Positions 1 to 6,416 are shown, counted from the first letter of the stretch. The stretch is DNA of 7,031 bases from Pseudomonadota bacterium (GCA_021816505.1 JAKAXS010000141.1:1-7031); one strand, 5' to 3'. The notes: generated by a model from the sequence alone, not told the origin. A program made the numbers and translations.

Positions 1-141
1 TCCGATCTCGAGTCGAAGCAGGACAACGTGAAGGCTGCCAAACAGGCAGGCGTGAACAACTACCTGATCAAGCCCTTCAACGCCGCTGTGCTGAAGGTGA
101 AGATCGAACAGGCTCTGACCGAAGCTGCGGCGATGGCCTGA
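1..141 (+). CDS. cheY: CheY-like response regulator, C-terminal part (5' end outside window)
   Basis: The frame is open from base 1 to a TGA at 139-141 and gives 46 residues. They match the last third of a single-domain receiver: an alpha-4 stretch (QDNVKAAKQAG), then VNNYLIKPF with the conserved lysine-proline pair of the active site, then a final amphipathic helix ending in EAAAMA. No output domain follows, so this is a stand-alone CheY-type protein. Such proteins take phosphate from CheA and bind the flagellar switch or act as phosphate sinks. The phospho-acceptor aspartate lies upstream of the window and cannot be checked. It precedes a fliM-type gene and is the first of two receivers in this cluster. 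Assignment to CheY rather than another single-domain receiver rests on the context and on the form of the KPF region. Confidence 0.88.
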   Translation, partial: SDLESKQDNVKAAKQAGVNNYLIKPFNAAVLKVKIEQALTEAAAMA

Positions 142-149
142 CGCTTTCC

Positions 150-178
150 GGCGCGTGCCTCCGGTCGGGGCGCGCGCC
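150..178 (+). other. 12-bp GC-rich intergenic hairpin without T-tract
   Basis: Bases 150-161 pair with 167-178 around a five-base loop (162-166). Ten of the twelve pairs are Watson-Crick and two are G-T. It begins nine bases after the stop of the upstream receiver gene. No run of T follows the right arm, so it is not a classical intrinsic terminator. It could stabilise the 3' end of the cheY message, attenuate read-through into fliM, or be chance in GC-rich DNA. Confidence 0.45.
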
Positions 179-241
179 AGCTATCTCAAGTTTCGGTAAC
201 CGCGTTCCTTTCTTCTCTGTTGCGCGGTGTCGAGACACATA

Positions 242-1198
242 ATGCTAGAAGAAACTTCCGGATCATCTGCATCGCGCCTCACGGCAGAAAAGCTTCTTGA
301 GACCCCGAAGCTCTCCGTCGATCGGCTTCCCGTCCTTCCGCTGATTTTTGAACGTTTCGGCACGGCGTGCACCGAGGGTTTGCGCGAACTCTGCTCGGAA
401 CCGACGACGCTCTTCATCAACCAGATCGAATCGTCAAATAGCTGGGACGTGCTCGAATCCTACGAGGATAGCGCGGCGTCAATTTTCTATTCACCTGAAT
501 GGGATTGCCGGATCCTCATCGGACTCGACAGGCGCTGCATCTTCTCACTGATGGAGGCGATGTACGGCGGCGACGGCAAGGAAATGCCTTACGAGGGCGA
601 ACGGCCGTTCTCTACGCTCGAAACCCGCGTCGCACGCACGACCGCCGAAATCGCCGCTAGAGCGCTGCAGAACGCGTTTCTGCCCGGTATCGGGACGACG
701 TTTGTCTTCGAGCGGGTCGAAACGCGTATCGACTTCTCGCTGCTCGGGCAACGCAACATCCCCGTCATGGTCGGTCAGATCCTATTTCAGGTGCTGGACC
801 AGGGCGGCCGCATCTACATTTTGATTCCGCAATCGGCGCTACATCCGCTGCGCGAGAAGCTGACGCGTGAACAGCCGCCCGAAGCGCAGGTCAAGGATAC
901 GCGTTGGGTTCAGGGGATCCAGAACGGCATCGCGAAATCGGAAGTGAAAATTCAGGCGGTGCTGGAGGGTCGCGACGCGACCTTGCAGGAGCTTACACAG
1001 CTCAAGGTCGGTCAGGTTTTCGCACTCAACTCCACCACACGCAGCCTAATCTCGCTGGAATGCGAGGATCAGCGCGTCTTCTGGTGCAAGCTCGGTCAGG
1101 CCAACGGCAGCCTGTCGCTCGTCGTCGAAGAGCCGATCGACGAGAAGGACGAGTTCATGGGCGACATCCTGGCGGGTGCCGGCGAAGCACACTCCTAA
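242..1198 (+). CDS. fliM: FliM-like flagellar motor switch protein
   Basis: FliM is a C-ring subunit on the cytoplasmic face of the flagellar basal body. It contacts FliG and FliN and receives CheY-P. Counting from a GTG at 227, the middle domain spans about residues 35-205 and includes the GGDG motif (114-117, the family's GGxG FliG-contact motif), followed by EGERPFSTLETRVAR as in FliM (EGREFT-TEQRV in enterics). A SpoA/FliN-like domain covers about 235-303 (LTQLKVGQVFAL). The N-terminus lacks the LSQxEIDxLL-type peptide that binds CheY-P in classical FliM. The ATG at 242 (318 residues) is preferred because GAGA lies six bases upstream. The GTG at 227 (323 residues) has only pyrimidine-rich sequence before it. 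Length is close to the usual 320-335. A second, conventional fliM elsewhere in the genome is possible, in which case this would be a paralogue. Confidence 0.85.
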   Translation: MLEETSGSSASRLTAEKLLETPKLSVDRLPVLPLIFERFGTACTEGLRELCSEPTTLFINQIESSNSWDVLESYEDSAASIFYSPEWDCRILIGLDRRCIFSLMEAMYGGDGKEMPYEGERPFSTLETRVARTTAEIAARALQNAFLPGIGTTFVFERVETRIDFSLLGQRNIPVMVGQILFQVLDQGGRIYILIPQSALHPLREKLTREQPPEAQVKDTRWVQGIQNGIAKSEVKIQAVLEGRDATLQELTQLKVGQVFALNSTTRSLISLECEDQRVFWCKLGQANGSLSLVVEEPIDEKDEFMGDILAGAGEAHS

Positions 1199-1223
1199 AT
1201 ATTTTGCATTTGATCGACCCGAA

Positions 1224-1252
1224 TTGAGATCAGTGCACGTTCTAAATACGAA
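1224..1252 (+). promoter_or_regulatory. Possible sigma-70-type promoter in AT-rich gap
   Basis: TTGAGA at 1224-1229 is separated by 17 bases from TACGAA at 1247-1252. This is a fair -35 but a poor -10 match. It lies in the most AT-rich stretch of the window, between the fliM stop and the next gene. A short inverted repeat, TGATC (1211-1215) and GATCA (1228-1232), overlaps the -35 and could be an operator. A promoter here would let the unknown gene and cheA-cheW-cheY-cheR be transcribed apart from fliM. The match is weak and was found by eye. Confidence 0.3.
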
Positions 1253-1309
1253 AATTTAATCGTCCTCAGTGTAACACGGTTGTGCAACGGTGATGGACAA
1301 CGAGTGGGC

Positions 1310-1867
1310 ATGTCGATGCAAAGCGCGGATTCCGCAGTGACGATCATCAACACACACGATCATATCGACAGCGAGCTGTTTGCTCGCGCGGCAAGTCTTG
1401 TGAATCCGAAATCAGGTATCGCGAATGACTACCTCAACATTTTTTACGAGCTTCTTCTGCTGATCGAGAATCTTCCGGTCATTCCGGAAATGATCGACGA
1501 TCTCGTAAACTGGCAGCCGGTGTCATACGTCGACTACTTCCAGCGTTCGCGTCTGCCTGGCAGCGCCGCGGCTCTTGAGATTCACGCGCAGCTGAATCCG
1601 GCACTTCGCAATTCTTTTGCGAATTTGATTGGTGATCTGAATACGTTGGCGCTGGCTGGTATCGAGCAGATCCAGTCTCGCCGCAAGCCTAACGGCGACA
1701 TCTTCGCCGAAGACGTCATTGACCTTTGTGAGCGTTTGTCGGCCGAGATGAAGGACAGTCTCGCACCGGCCACCAACCTGGTGAACAACGGCCTCAGTGC
1801 CGAAGTCGAAACCGTTCAACAAATGGTCGAACGTCTCATGGCTGAGACGGATTCGGCTTCAGCTTAA
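1310..1867 (+). CDS. Uncharacterised helical protein encoded between fliM and cheA
   Basis: I do not recognise a named family. The 185-residue product is soluble, with no signal peptide or membrane segment, and looks almost wholly alpha-helical. It has a hydrophobic core segment (about 40-66, DYLNIFYELLLLIENLP) followed by an aromatic stretch WQPVSYVDYFQRS (68-80). Helical segments cover about 86-123, and an amphipathic acidic C-terminal helix covers about 133-181. I see no CheZ-type QDxxxQ motif, no CheC/CheX-type ExxN helix, no HPt histidine motif and no receiver. The start is uncertain: ATG 1310, ATG 1316 and GTG 1304 (GGA six bases upstream) are all plausible, and a TTG at 1280 would give 195 residues. 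The stop is 15 bases before cheA, so co-transcription with cheA is likely. By position I infer a chemotaxis or motor accessory protein, possibly one that acts on CheY-P, CheA or the switch. Confidence 0.8.
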   Translation: MSMQSADSAVTIINTHDHIDSELFARAASLVNPKSGIANDYLNIFYELLLLIENLPVIPEMIDDLVNWQPVSYVDYFQRSRLPGSAAALEIHAQLNPALRNSFANLIGDLNTLALAGIEQIQSRRKPNGDIFAEDVIDLCERLSAEMKDSLAPATNLVNNGLSAEVETVQQMVERLMAETDSASA

Positions 1868-1882
1868 CGAGAACCGAACGTC

Positions 1883-4495
1883 ATGGATGAGCTGCTGCGA
1901 GACTTCATCGTCGAGACGAATCAGCACCTTGAGGAGGCTGCGACGCAGCTGGTGCTGTTCGAGCGCGATCCGACCGATGCGTCGTTGATCGCCAAGATCT
2001 TTCGTCTCGTCCACACCATCAAGGGTACCTGCAGCTTCCTGGGCCTGACACGTCTGCAGCATATCGCCCACGCTGGCGAGACGATGATCGGCGAGTTGCG
2101 GAACGGTGCCGCGCCGACGCAGACGTCGGTGACGGTCGTCCTGGCGGCGATCGATCGCATCAAGCAGATCGTCGAAGACGTCGAACGCAACGGTGTCGAG
2201 CCGGAAGGCGACGACACGGAGATGATCAAGCAGCTTGACGCTCAGGCCGCGATCCTGGCCGCGAGCTTGAAGGGTGAGGCGCCGGCTGAGGCGGCACCTG
2301 CGTCTGCTCCTGCTGCGACTGTCGAAGCTGCAGCGAGTGCTCCGGTCGAGGCGGCGCCGGTAGCGGCCGCTCCCGTTGCTCCGAAACCCGCAGCACCCAA
2401 AGCGCCTGCTCCCGCGGCAAACAAGGGTAGTGCTCCCGCGAATGCGCGCAGTTCGGAAACGATTCGTGTCGCGGTGGATGCGATCGAACGCATGATGCAG
2501 CTCGTGTCGGAGCTGGTGCTAACGCGTAACCAGCTCTTGGAGCTGACGCGCCATCGCCAGGACGATACGGTCAAGTCGCCCCTCCAGCGCTTGTCTTCGC
2601 TGACGACTGATTTGCAGGACGCCGTGATGCGTGCGCGCATGCAGCCGGTCGAACGACTTTACGCGAATCTGCCGCGCCTGATCCGCGAACTCGCGACCGA
2701 GTGCGGCAAGAAGATCGACCTCATCACCGAGGGCGCCGATACGGAACTCGATCGCCAGTTGATCGAAATCCTGCGCGACCCGCTTACGCACATGATCCGC
2801 AACTCTGCGGACCACGGCCTGGAAGGTCCGGCCGAGCGCGCGGCGGCAGGAAAGCCTGAAACCGGCGAAATTCGTGTTGCCGCATCGCACGAGGCTGGCC
2901 AGATCACGATTACGATCGCCGACGACGGCCGTGGCCTCGACATCGAGAAGATCAAGAAGAAGCTTGTCGCCAACGGCACGGCGAGCGAAGCGGAACTTGC
3001 AAAGCTGAGCGAAGACGAAATCTTCAAATTCATTTTTGCGCCCGGCTTCTCGACGGCAAAGACGGTCACCAACGTTTCCGGCCGCGGCGTCGGCATGGAC
3101 GTGGTGCGTTCCAACATCGAATCGATCGGTGGATCGATCTCGCTGCAGTCGAAGCTCGGCAAGGGCACCAAGTTCTCGATGCGCATCCCGCTGACGCTGG
3201 CCATCGCGCCGGCGTTGATCGTGGAGGCCTCCGGGCAGCGTTTCGCACTGCCGCAGCACGCCGTCGTGGAAGCGGTCGGCGTCGGCCAGAATTCGGGTCA
3301 CGTCATCGACAAGGTGCAGAACGCCTTGGTGCTTCGTCTGCGCGAAGAGGTCGTTCCTGTTATCGACATGAGCGAGGTCTTGGGCCTCGCGGAATCCGAA
3401 CACGACAACAACGAGCAACTCGTTGTCATCATGCGCGTTGGCGGCGAGAGCTTCGGCGTCATCGTCGACAAGGTGGCGGATGTTCAAGAAGTGGTCGTCA
3501 AGCCGCTCAGCGCGTCGCTCGCCCATCTCAAGGTGTTCACCGGTCACACGATCCTCGGTGACGGCTCCGTGGTGCTGATCCTCGATCCGGGTGGGTTGGC
3601 CATGAGCATCGGTATCGAGAAGAGCGGCGACAAGAAGCGCGAAGTGAAGAAGGACAACGCAGCAGCCGACAAGACGCGTCTGGTTCTGTTCCGCGCTGGC
3701 GAAGGCGCAGTCAAGGTTCTGCCGGTTTCGCTCATCGCTCGTATCGAAATGGTCGAGCCGAGCCGCATCGAGCATGCCGACGGCCGCCTGACGATGATCC
3801 ATCAGGATCGCCTGATGCCGTTGGTTCCGGTTGGTTCTACGCACTTCGACACGTCGCGCAGCTACCCAGTGCTCGTCATCACCGACGGCGACCTCACGGT
3901 CGGTCTCCTCGTCGACGAGATCGTCGACATCATCGAGGAGACGCTGGACGTGCAGCTGTCCAGCGGCGGCTACGACACGATCGGCGCGGCCGTGATCCGC
4001 GGACATGCGGTGGAGTTTATCGACGTCACATCCTATCTCCAGGGCGTGGCTTCTTCCATGACGCGCAAGAAGCCGACGAGCCGCAGCCAGGTTCTTCTAG
4101 TCCACAACGACGCCTTCGCCCGCGAGTTCCTATCGCCGATGCTGGCCGCTGCCGGATATCGCGTGACTGCGGCATCCTCCGGCAAGGAAGCGCTGAACTT
4201 CATCGATCAGGGCTCGCAGGTCGACGCGGTCGTCACCAGCACCGAGCTGGGAGAGGTATCCAGCAACGAACTGGTCACCGCAGTCCGCCGCAATCATTTG
4301 ATGCGCGAGATTCCGGTCATCGGATTGATCGGCGAGGAAGAGGCGGACAACGACGCCGATACCACCGAGCTGACGATGCGTGTGCAGGCTAGCGACCGGC
4401 AGTCGCTGCTGTCGGCACTGTCGTCGACGCTGAAGGCAATGCGGCGTGCTGAAAAACGTAGCGCGTCGAAATCCAATAATGAGGAAGCGGCATGA
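1883..4495 (+). CDS. cheA: CheA chemotaxis histidine kinase with extra CheW-like domain and degenerate C-terminal receiver
   Basis: CheA autophosphorylates under receptor control and passes phosphate to CheY and CheB. This product has 870 residues, while enteric CheA has about 650. An HPt domain (about 1-105) carries the phospho-histidine H44 in LVHTIKG. An Ala/Pro-rich linker (about 131-190) sits where P2 normally lies, and I see no P2 fold. The dimerisation domain P3 runs about 192-260. The kinase domain P4 has its N box at HMIRNSADHG (303-312), G1 at DDGRG (347-351), an F box at FAPGFSTA (385-392) and G2 at GRGVGMD (400-406), all intact. The first CheW-like domain (P5) runs about 440-577, and a second covers about 598-722. 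The C-terminal region (about 734-856) has receiver-like spacing, but the acidic pair is H741-N742, the phospho-acceptor position is S786, and the Thr and Lys positions are I816 and Q835. It therefore cannot be a working receiver. ATG 1883 matches the usual HPt start. The gene overlaps cheW by four bases (ATGA). Confidence 0.96.
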   Translation: MDELLRDFIVETNQHLEEAATQLVLFERDPTDASLIAKIFRLVHTIKGTCSFLGLTRLQHIAHAGETMIGELRNGAAPTQTSVTVVLAAIDRIKQIVEDVERNGVEPEGDDTEMIKQLDAQAAILAASLKGEAPAEAAPASAPAATVEAAASAPVEAAPVAAAPVAPKPAAPKAPAPAANKGSAPANARSSETIRVAVDAIERMMQLVSELVLTRNQLLELTRHRQDDTVKSPLQRLSSLTTDLQDAVMRARMQPVERLYANLPRLIRELATECGKKIDLITEGADTELDRQLIEILRDPLTHMIRNSADHGLEGPAERAAAGKPETGEIRVAASHEAGQITITIADDGRGLDIEKIKKKLVANGTASEAELAKLSEDEIFKFIFAPGFSTAKTVTNVSGRGVGMDVVRSNIESIGGSISLQSKLGKGTKFSMRIPLTLAIAPALIVEASGQRFALPQHAVVEAVGVGQNSGHVIDKVQNALVLRLREEVVPVIDMSEVLGLAESEHDNNEQLVVIMRVGGESFGVIVDKVADVQEVVVKPLSASLAHLKVFTGHTILGDGSVVLILDPGGLAMSIGIEKSGDKKREVKKDNAAADKTRLVLFRAGEGAVKVLPVSLIARIEMVEPSRIEHADGRLTMIHQDRLMPLVPVGSTHFDTSRSYPVLVITDGDLTVGLLVDEIVDIIEETLDVQLSSGGYDTIGAAVIRGHAVEFIDVTSYLQGVASSMTRKKPTSRSQVLLVHNDAFAREFLSPMLAAAGYRVTAASSGKEALNFIDQGSQVDAVVTSTELGEVSSNELVTAVRRNHLMREIPVIGLIGEEEADNDADTTELTMRVQASDRQSLLSALSSTLKAMRRAEKRSASKSNNEEAA

Positions 4496-4968
4496 CGACG
4501 GCTACAGCGGCCGCCATCCCGGCGGCAAAGCGCTCCATATCCGAGGACATCAGTACGTTGACGGTTGTCGCCAACGGCGAAGTTTTCGGCCTGCCCATTC
4601 AAACGGTTCAGACGATCTTTCGCATCTCGTCGCTGGCGCCGGTGCCGATGGGGCCGCCCGATGTGGCGGGGCTCGTCAACCTGCGCGGCAAGATCGTCAC
4701 GGCGGTCAGCCTGCGGCGCCGCCTGAAGATGGAAAACGATCTGGTCGAGACGAATGCGCTCGCCATCGGCATCGAGCACAAGGGCGAATACTTCTGCCTG
4801 GTGGTCGACAGGGTGGGCGAAGTTCTGGCTCTCGACGAGAGCAAGAAGATTCCGATACCGCCTCACTTCGATCCGGAGCGGCTGCGGCTGACGACGGAAT
4901 TCTATCGCATCGGCAGCATGCTGATTCCGGTGCTCGACGTAGGTGCACTCTTTGACTTTGCGAAGTAA
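4492..4968 (+). CDS. cheW: CheW receptor-kinase coupling protein
   Basis: CheW is the adaptor that links chemoreceptor tips to CheA P5 in the signalling array. The 158 residues form one CheW domain after a short Ala-rich N-terminal tail of about 20 residues. Recognisable elements are FGLPIQTVQTIFRI (32-45), PPDVAGLVNLRGKIV (55-69) with the core NLRG at 63-66, and FCLVVDRVGEVL (101-112). The enteric VQEI glutamate is replaced (VQTI), and the usual PVxDLR reads TAVSLR. The start ATG lies inside the cheA stop (ATGA), which implies translational coupling and roughly matched CheA/CheW synthesis. The stop TAA shares one base with an ATG (4968). The length is normal for the family. Confidence 0.95.
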   Translation: MTTATAAAIPAAKRSISEDISTLTVVANGEVFGLPIQTVQTIFRISSLAPVPMGPPDVAGLVNLRGKIVTAVSLRRRLKMENDLVETNALAIGIEHKGEYFCLVVDRVGEVLALDESKKIPIPPHFDPERLRLTTEFYRIGSMLIPVLDVGALFDFAK

Positions 4969-4976
4969 TGACCAAC

Positions 4977-4983
4977 GGTGGAG
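4977..4983 (+). promoter_or_regulatory. Shine-Dalgarno site that decides the cheY start
   Basis: GGTGGAG ends eight bases before the ATG at 4992. It is the clearest ribosome binding site in the window. It favours 4992 over the in-frame ATG at 4968, which would add eight residues not expected in CheY. Confidence 0.65.
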
Positions 4984-4991
4984 TAGTTTCG

Positions 4992-5357
4992 ATGAAACAG
5001 ATTCTCGTGGTGGATGACAGCCCTGTCGTTCGCAAAATCGCGCGCAGAATCCTCACGGATATGGAATTCGACGTGGCCGAGGCCGAAGATGGCAGCGAGG
5101 CTTTGCGCTATTGCAGCGAAAAGATGCCCGACGCCATTCTGCTCGACTGGGACATGCCGATCATGGATGGCCTGGAATTCCTGCAGGCGTTCCGCAAGCT
5201 GCCAGACGGCAAATCGCCGAAAGTCGTTTTCTGCACGGCACAGAACCATCAGAACAGCATCATGCGCGCGATGACGGCTGGTGCCGACGAATACATCATG
5301 AAGCCATTCGACGAAATGATCCTGCGGGACAAGCTGGAGCAGGTCGGGCTCGTTTGA
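4992..5357 (+). CDS. cheY: CheY single-domain response regulator (complete)
   Basis: This is a diffusible receiver that carries phosphate from CheA to the flagellar switch. From ATG 4992 it is 121 residues, a normal CheY length. All active-site residues are present: acidic pair D8-D9 (LVVDDS), phospho-acceptor D52 (LLDWDMP), T82 (FCTAQ) and K104 (YIMKPF). The aromatic switch position before the lysine is Y101. No DNA-binding or enzyme domain follows. An in-frame ATG at 4968 overlaps the cheW stop, but GGTGGAG upstream of 4992 and the family alignment support the later start. It is the second receiver gene in the cluster. Whether this one or the upstream one drives the motor, with the other acting as a phosphate sink, cannot be told from sequence. 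Confidence 0.95.
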   Translation: MKQILVVDDSPVVRKIARRILTDMEFDVAEAEDGSEALRYCSEKMPDAILLDWDMPIMDGLEFLQAFRKLPDGKSPKVVFCTAQNHQNSIMRAMTAGADEYIMKPFDEMILRDKLEQVGLV

Positions 5358-5400
5358 GAGTTCGCGTCGCGTTCCCAGTCAGCGTTGTGAAAGTAGCAAA

Positions 5401-6351
5401 ATGCAACAGCAGTCGTTCGATGCCTTGTGCGCCTACCTGAAGCGCACGTCGGGTCTGATCCTGGATCAGAGCAAGCAGTACCTTATCGAGAGCCGTGTTC
5501 TTCCCATCGTCAAGCGGGAGAAGCTCGGCGGCCTCGCAGACCTCGTTCTGATACTCGAGCGTGGTCAGAACCAGAGCCTCGCCAAGGAAGTCGTCGAGGC
5601 GATGACGATCAACGAGACCTACTTCTTCCGCGATCGAAATCCATTCGACAAATTCCGCGATGTCGTCTTGCCGAAGCTGATCTCGGCACGCCAGTCCGAG
5701 CGTTCGATCCGCGTGTGGTGCGCCGCGGCGTCGACAGGGCAGGAGCCGTACTCGCTTGCCATGATCCTCGACGAAATGGCCCACAAGATGCCGGGCTGGC
5801 GCGTCGAACTGGTCGCAACGGATCTCGCCGAGCCGCAGCTTACGAAAGCGCGCGCCGCGGTATACACCCAGTTCGAAGTTCAGCGCGGCCTGTCGACGGC
5901 GCATCTGCTGCGGTATTTCACGCAGCAGGGTGATACCTGGCAGGCAATCGATGCGCTGCGCAGCAAGGTGCAGTTCCGCCAGCTCAACCTGTTGTCGGAC
6001 TATGCGAGCCTGGGCCGCTTCGACGTCATCTTCTGCCGCAACGTGTTGATCTATTTCGACGTGGCGACGAAGTCCGACATCCTGAAGCGCATGGCGCGCA
6101 TTCTGGCACCGGATGGTGCGCTGTTCCTGGGCGCGTCCGAGAGCGTCATCGGTCTCGGCACCGACTTCGCGCCGGATACGGAGCACCGCGCCTTCCATAC
6201 GCGCGGAGGCGTCGGGGCTGCGCTGGGGCAGCCGATCAAGACTCCGGTTATCGGCACCGCTGCTGCTCCGGTTGGTGGACTTGCGGCACGGCCCATATTG
6301 CCGACGCCTGCCGCGCAATCGCCGCTCGGTTCGCGCATCGCTACGCGCTAA
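5401..6351 (+). CDS. cheR: CheR chemoreceptor glutamate methyltransferase
   Basis: CheR transfers a methyl group from S-adenosylmethionine to glutamates of chemoreceptors, giving adaptation opposite to CheB. The product has 316 residues. An N-terminal helical domain (about 1-65) is followed by NETYFFRD (71-78), the SAM-binding segment WCAAASTGQEPYS (106-118), ATDL (139-142) and FCRNVLIYF (211-219), all typical of CheR. From about 269 to the end the chain is Ala/Gly/Pro-rich and looks disordered, a tail beyond the enteric CheR length of about 286. GAAAG about eight bases upstream of ATG 5401 serves as a modest ribosome site. The gap after cheY is 43 bases. In many alphaproteobacterial clusters cheB sits between cheY and cheR, but none is here. 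A terminator begins 17 bases after the stop, so cheR ends the transcript. Confidence 0.95.
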   Translation: MQQQSFDALCAYLKRTSGLILDQSKQYLIESRVLPIVKREKLGGLADLVLILERGQNQSLAKEVVEAMTINETYFFRDRNPFDKFRDVVLPKLISARQSERSIRVWCAAASTGQEPYSLAMILDEMAHKMPGWRVELVATDLAEPQLTKARAAVYTQFEVQRGLSTAHLLRYFTQQGDTWQAIDALRSKVQFRQLNLLSDYASLGRFDVIFCRNVLIYFDVATKSDILKRMARILAPDGALFLGASESVIGLGTDFAPDTEHRAFHTRGGVGAALGQPIKTPVIGTAAAPVGGLAARPILPTPAAQSPLGSRIATR

Positions 6352-6368
6352 GGCACGCAAAACATTGA

Positions 6369-6406
6369 GGCCCGGCTCACCAAATGCGGTGAGCCGGGCC
6401 TTTTTT
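6369..6406 (+). terminator. Intrinsic terminator after cheR
   Basis: A perfect 13-bp GC-rich stem (6369-6381 with 6388-6400) encloses a six-base loop and is followed by six T at 6401-6406. It ends the che transcript. On the opposite strand the sequence after the stem has no comparable T-run, so it should act mainly on + strand transcription, although it also lies just past the stop of the converging - strand gene. Confidence 0.95.
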
Positions 6407-6416
6407 GTTTCGAGCG

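Noticed and set aside
1310..1867. Possibility that the unknown protein is CheZ or CheC/CheX
   Set aside because: No QDxxxQ phosphatase motif and no properly spaced ExxN helix could be found. A DxxN occurs in DDLVN but lacks the surrounding pattern, so no name is assigned.
2273..2452. Ala/Pro-rich repetitive stretch as a DNA repeat or inserted element
   Set aside because: It is in frame, without direct repeats at the DNA level or flanking duplications, and is best explained as a flexible interdomain linker.
2519..4006. Long open frame (495 codons) on the - strand inside cheA
   Set aside because: It is antisense to a clearly coding cheA kinase and CheW-like region. Its product is rich in Arg, Asp and His, as expected for the reverse complement of GC-rich codons, and shows no recognisable domain.
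4968..4991. Longer cheY start at the ATG overlapping the cheW stop
   Set aside because: The eight extra residues do not fit the CheY family start, and a strong Shine-Dalgarno site is placed for the ATG at 4992. The overlap may still aid ribosome re-initiation.
5454..5470. Perfect 8+8 inverted repeat with one central base inside cheR
   Set aside because: It encodes the ordinary CheR residues of the GLILDQS segment and lies well within the gene. It is more likely a coincidence of codons than an operator.
5296..6360. Long open frame (354 codons) on the - strand over cheR
   Set aside because: It covers cheR almost exactly on the other strand, with shadow-like Arg/Asp-rich composition and no motifs.
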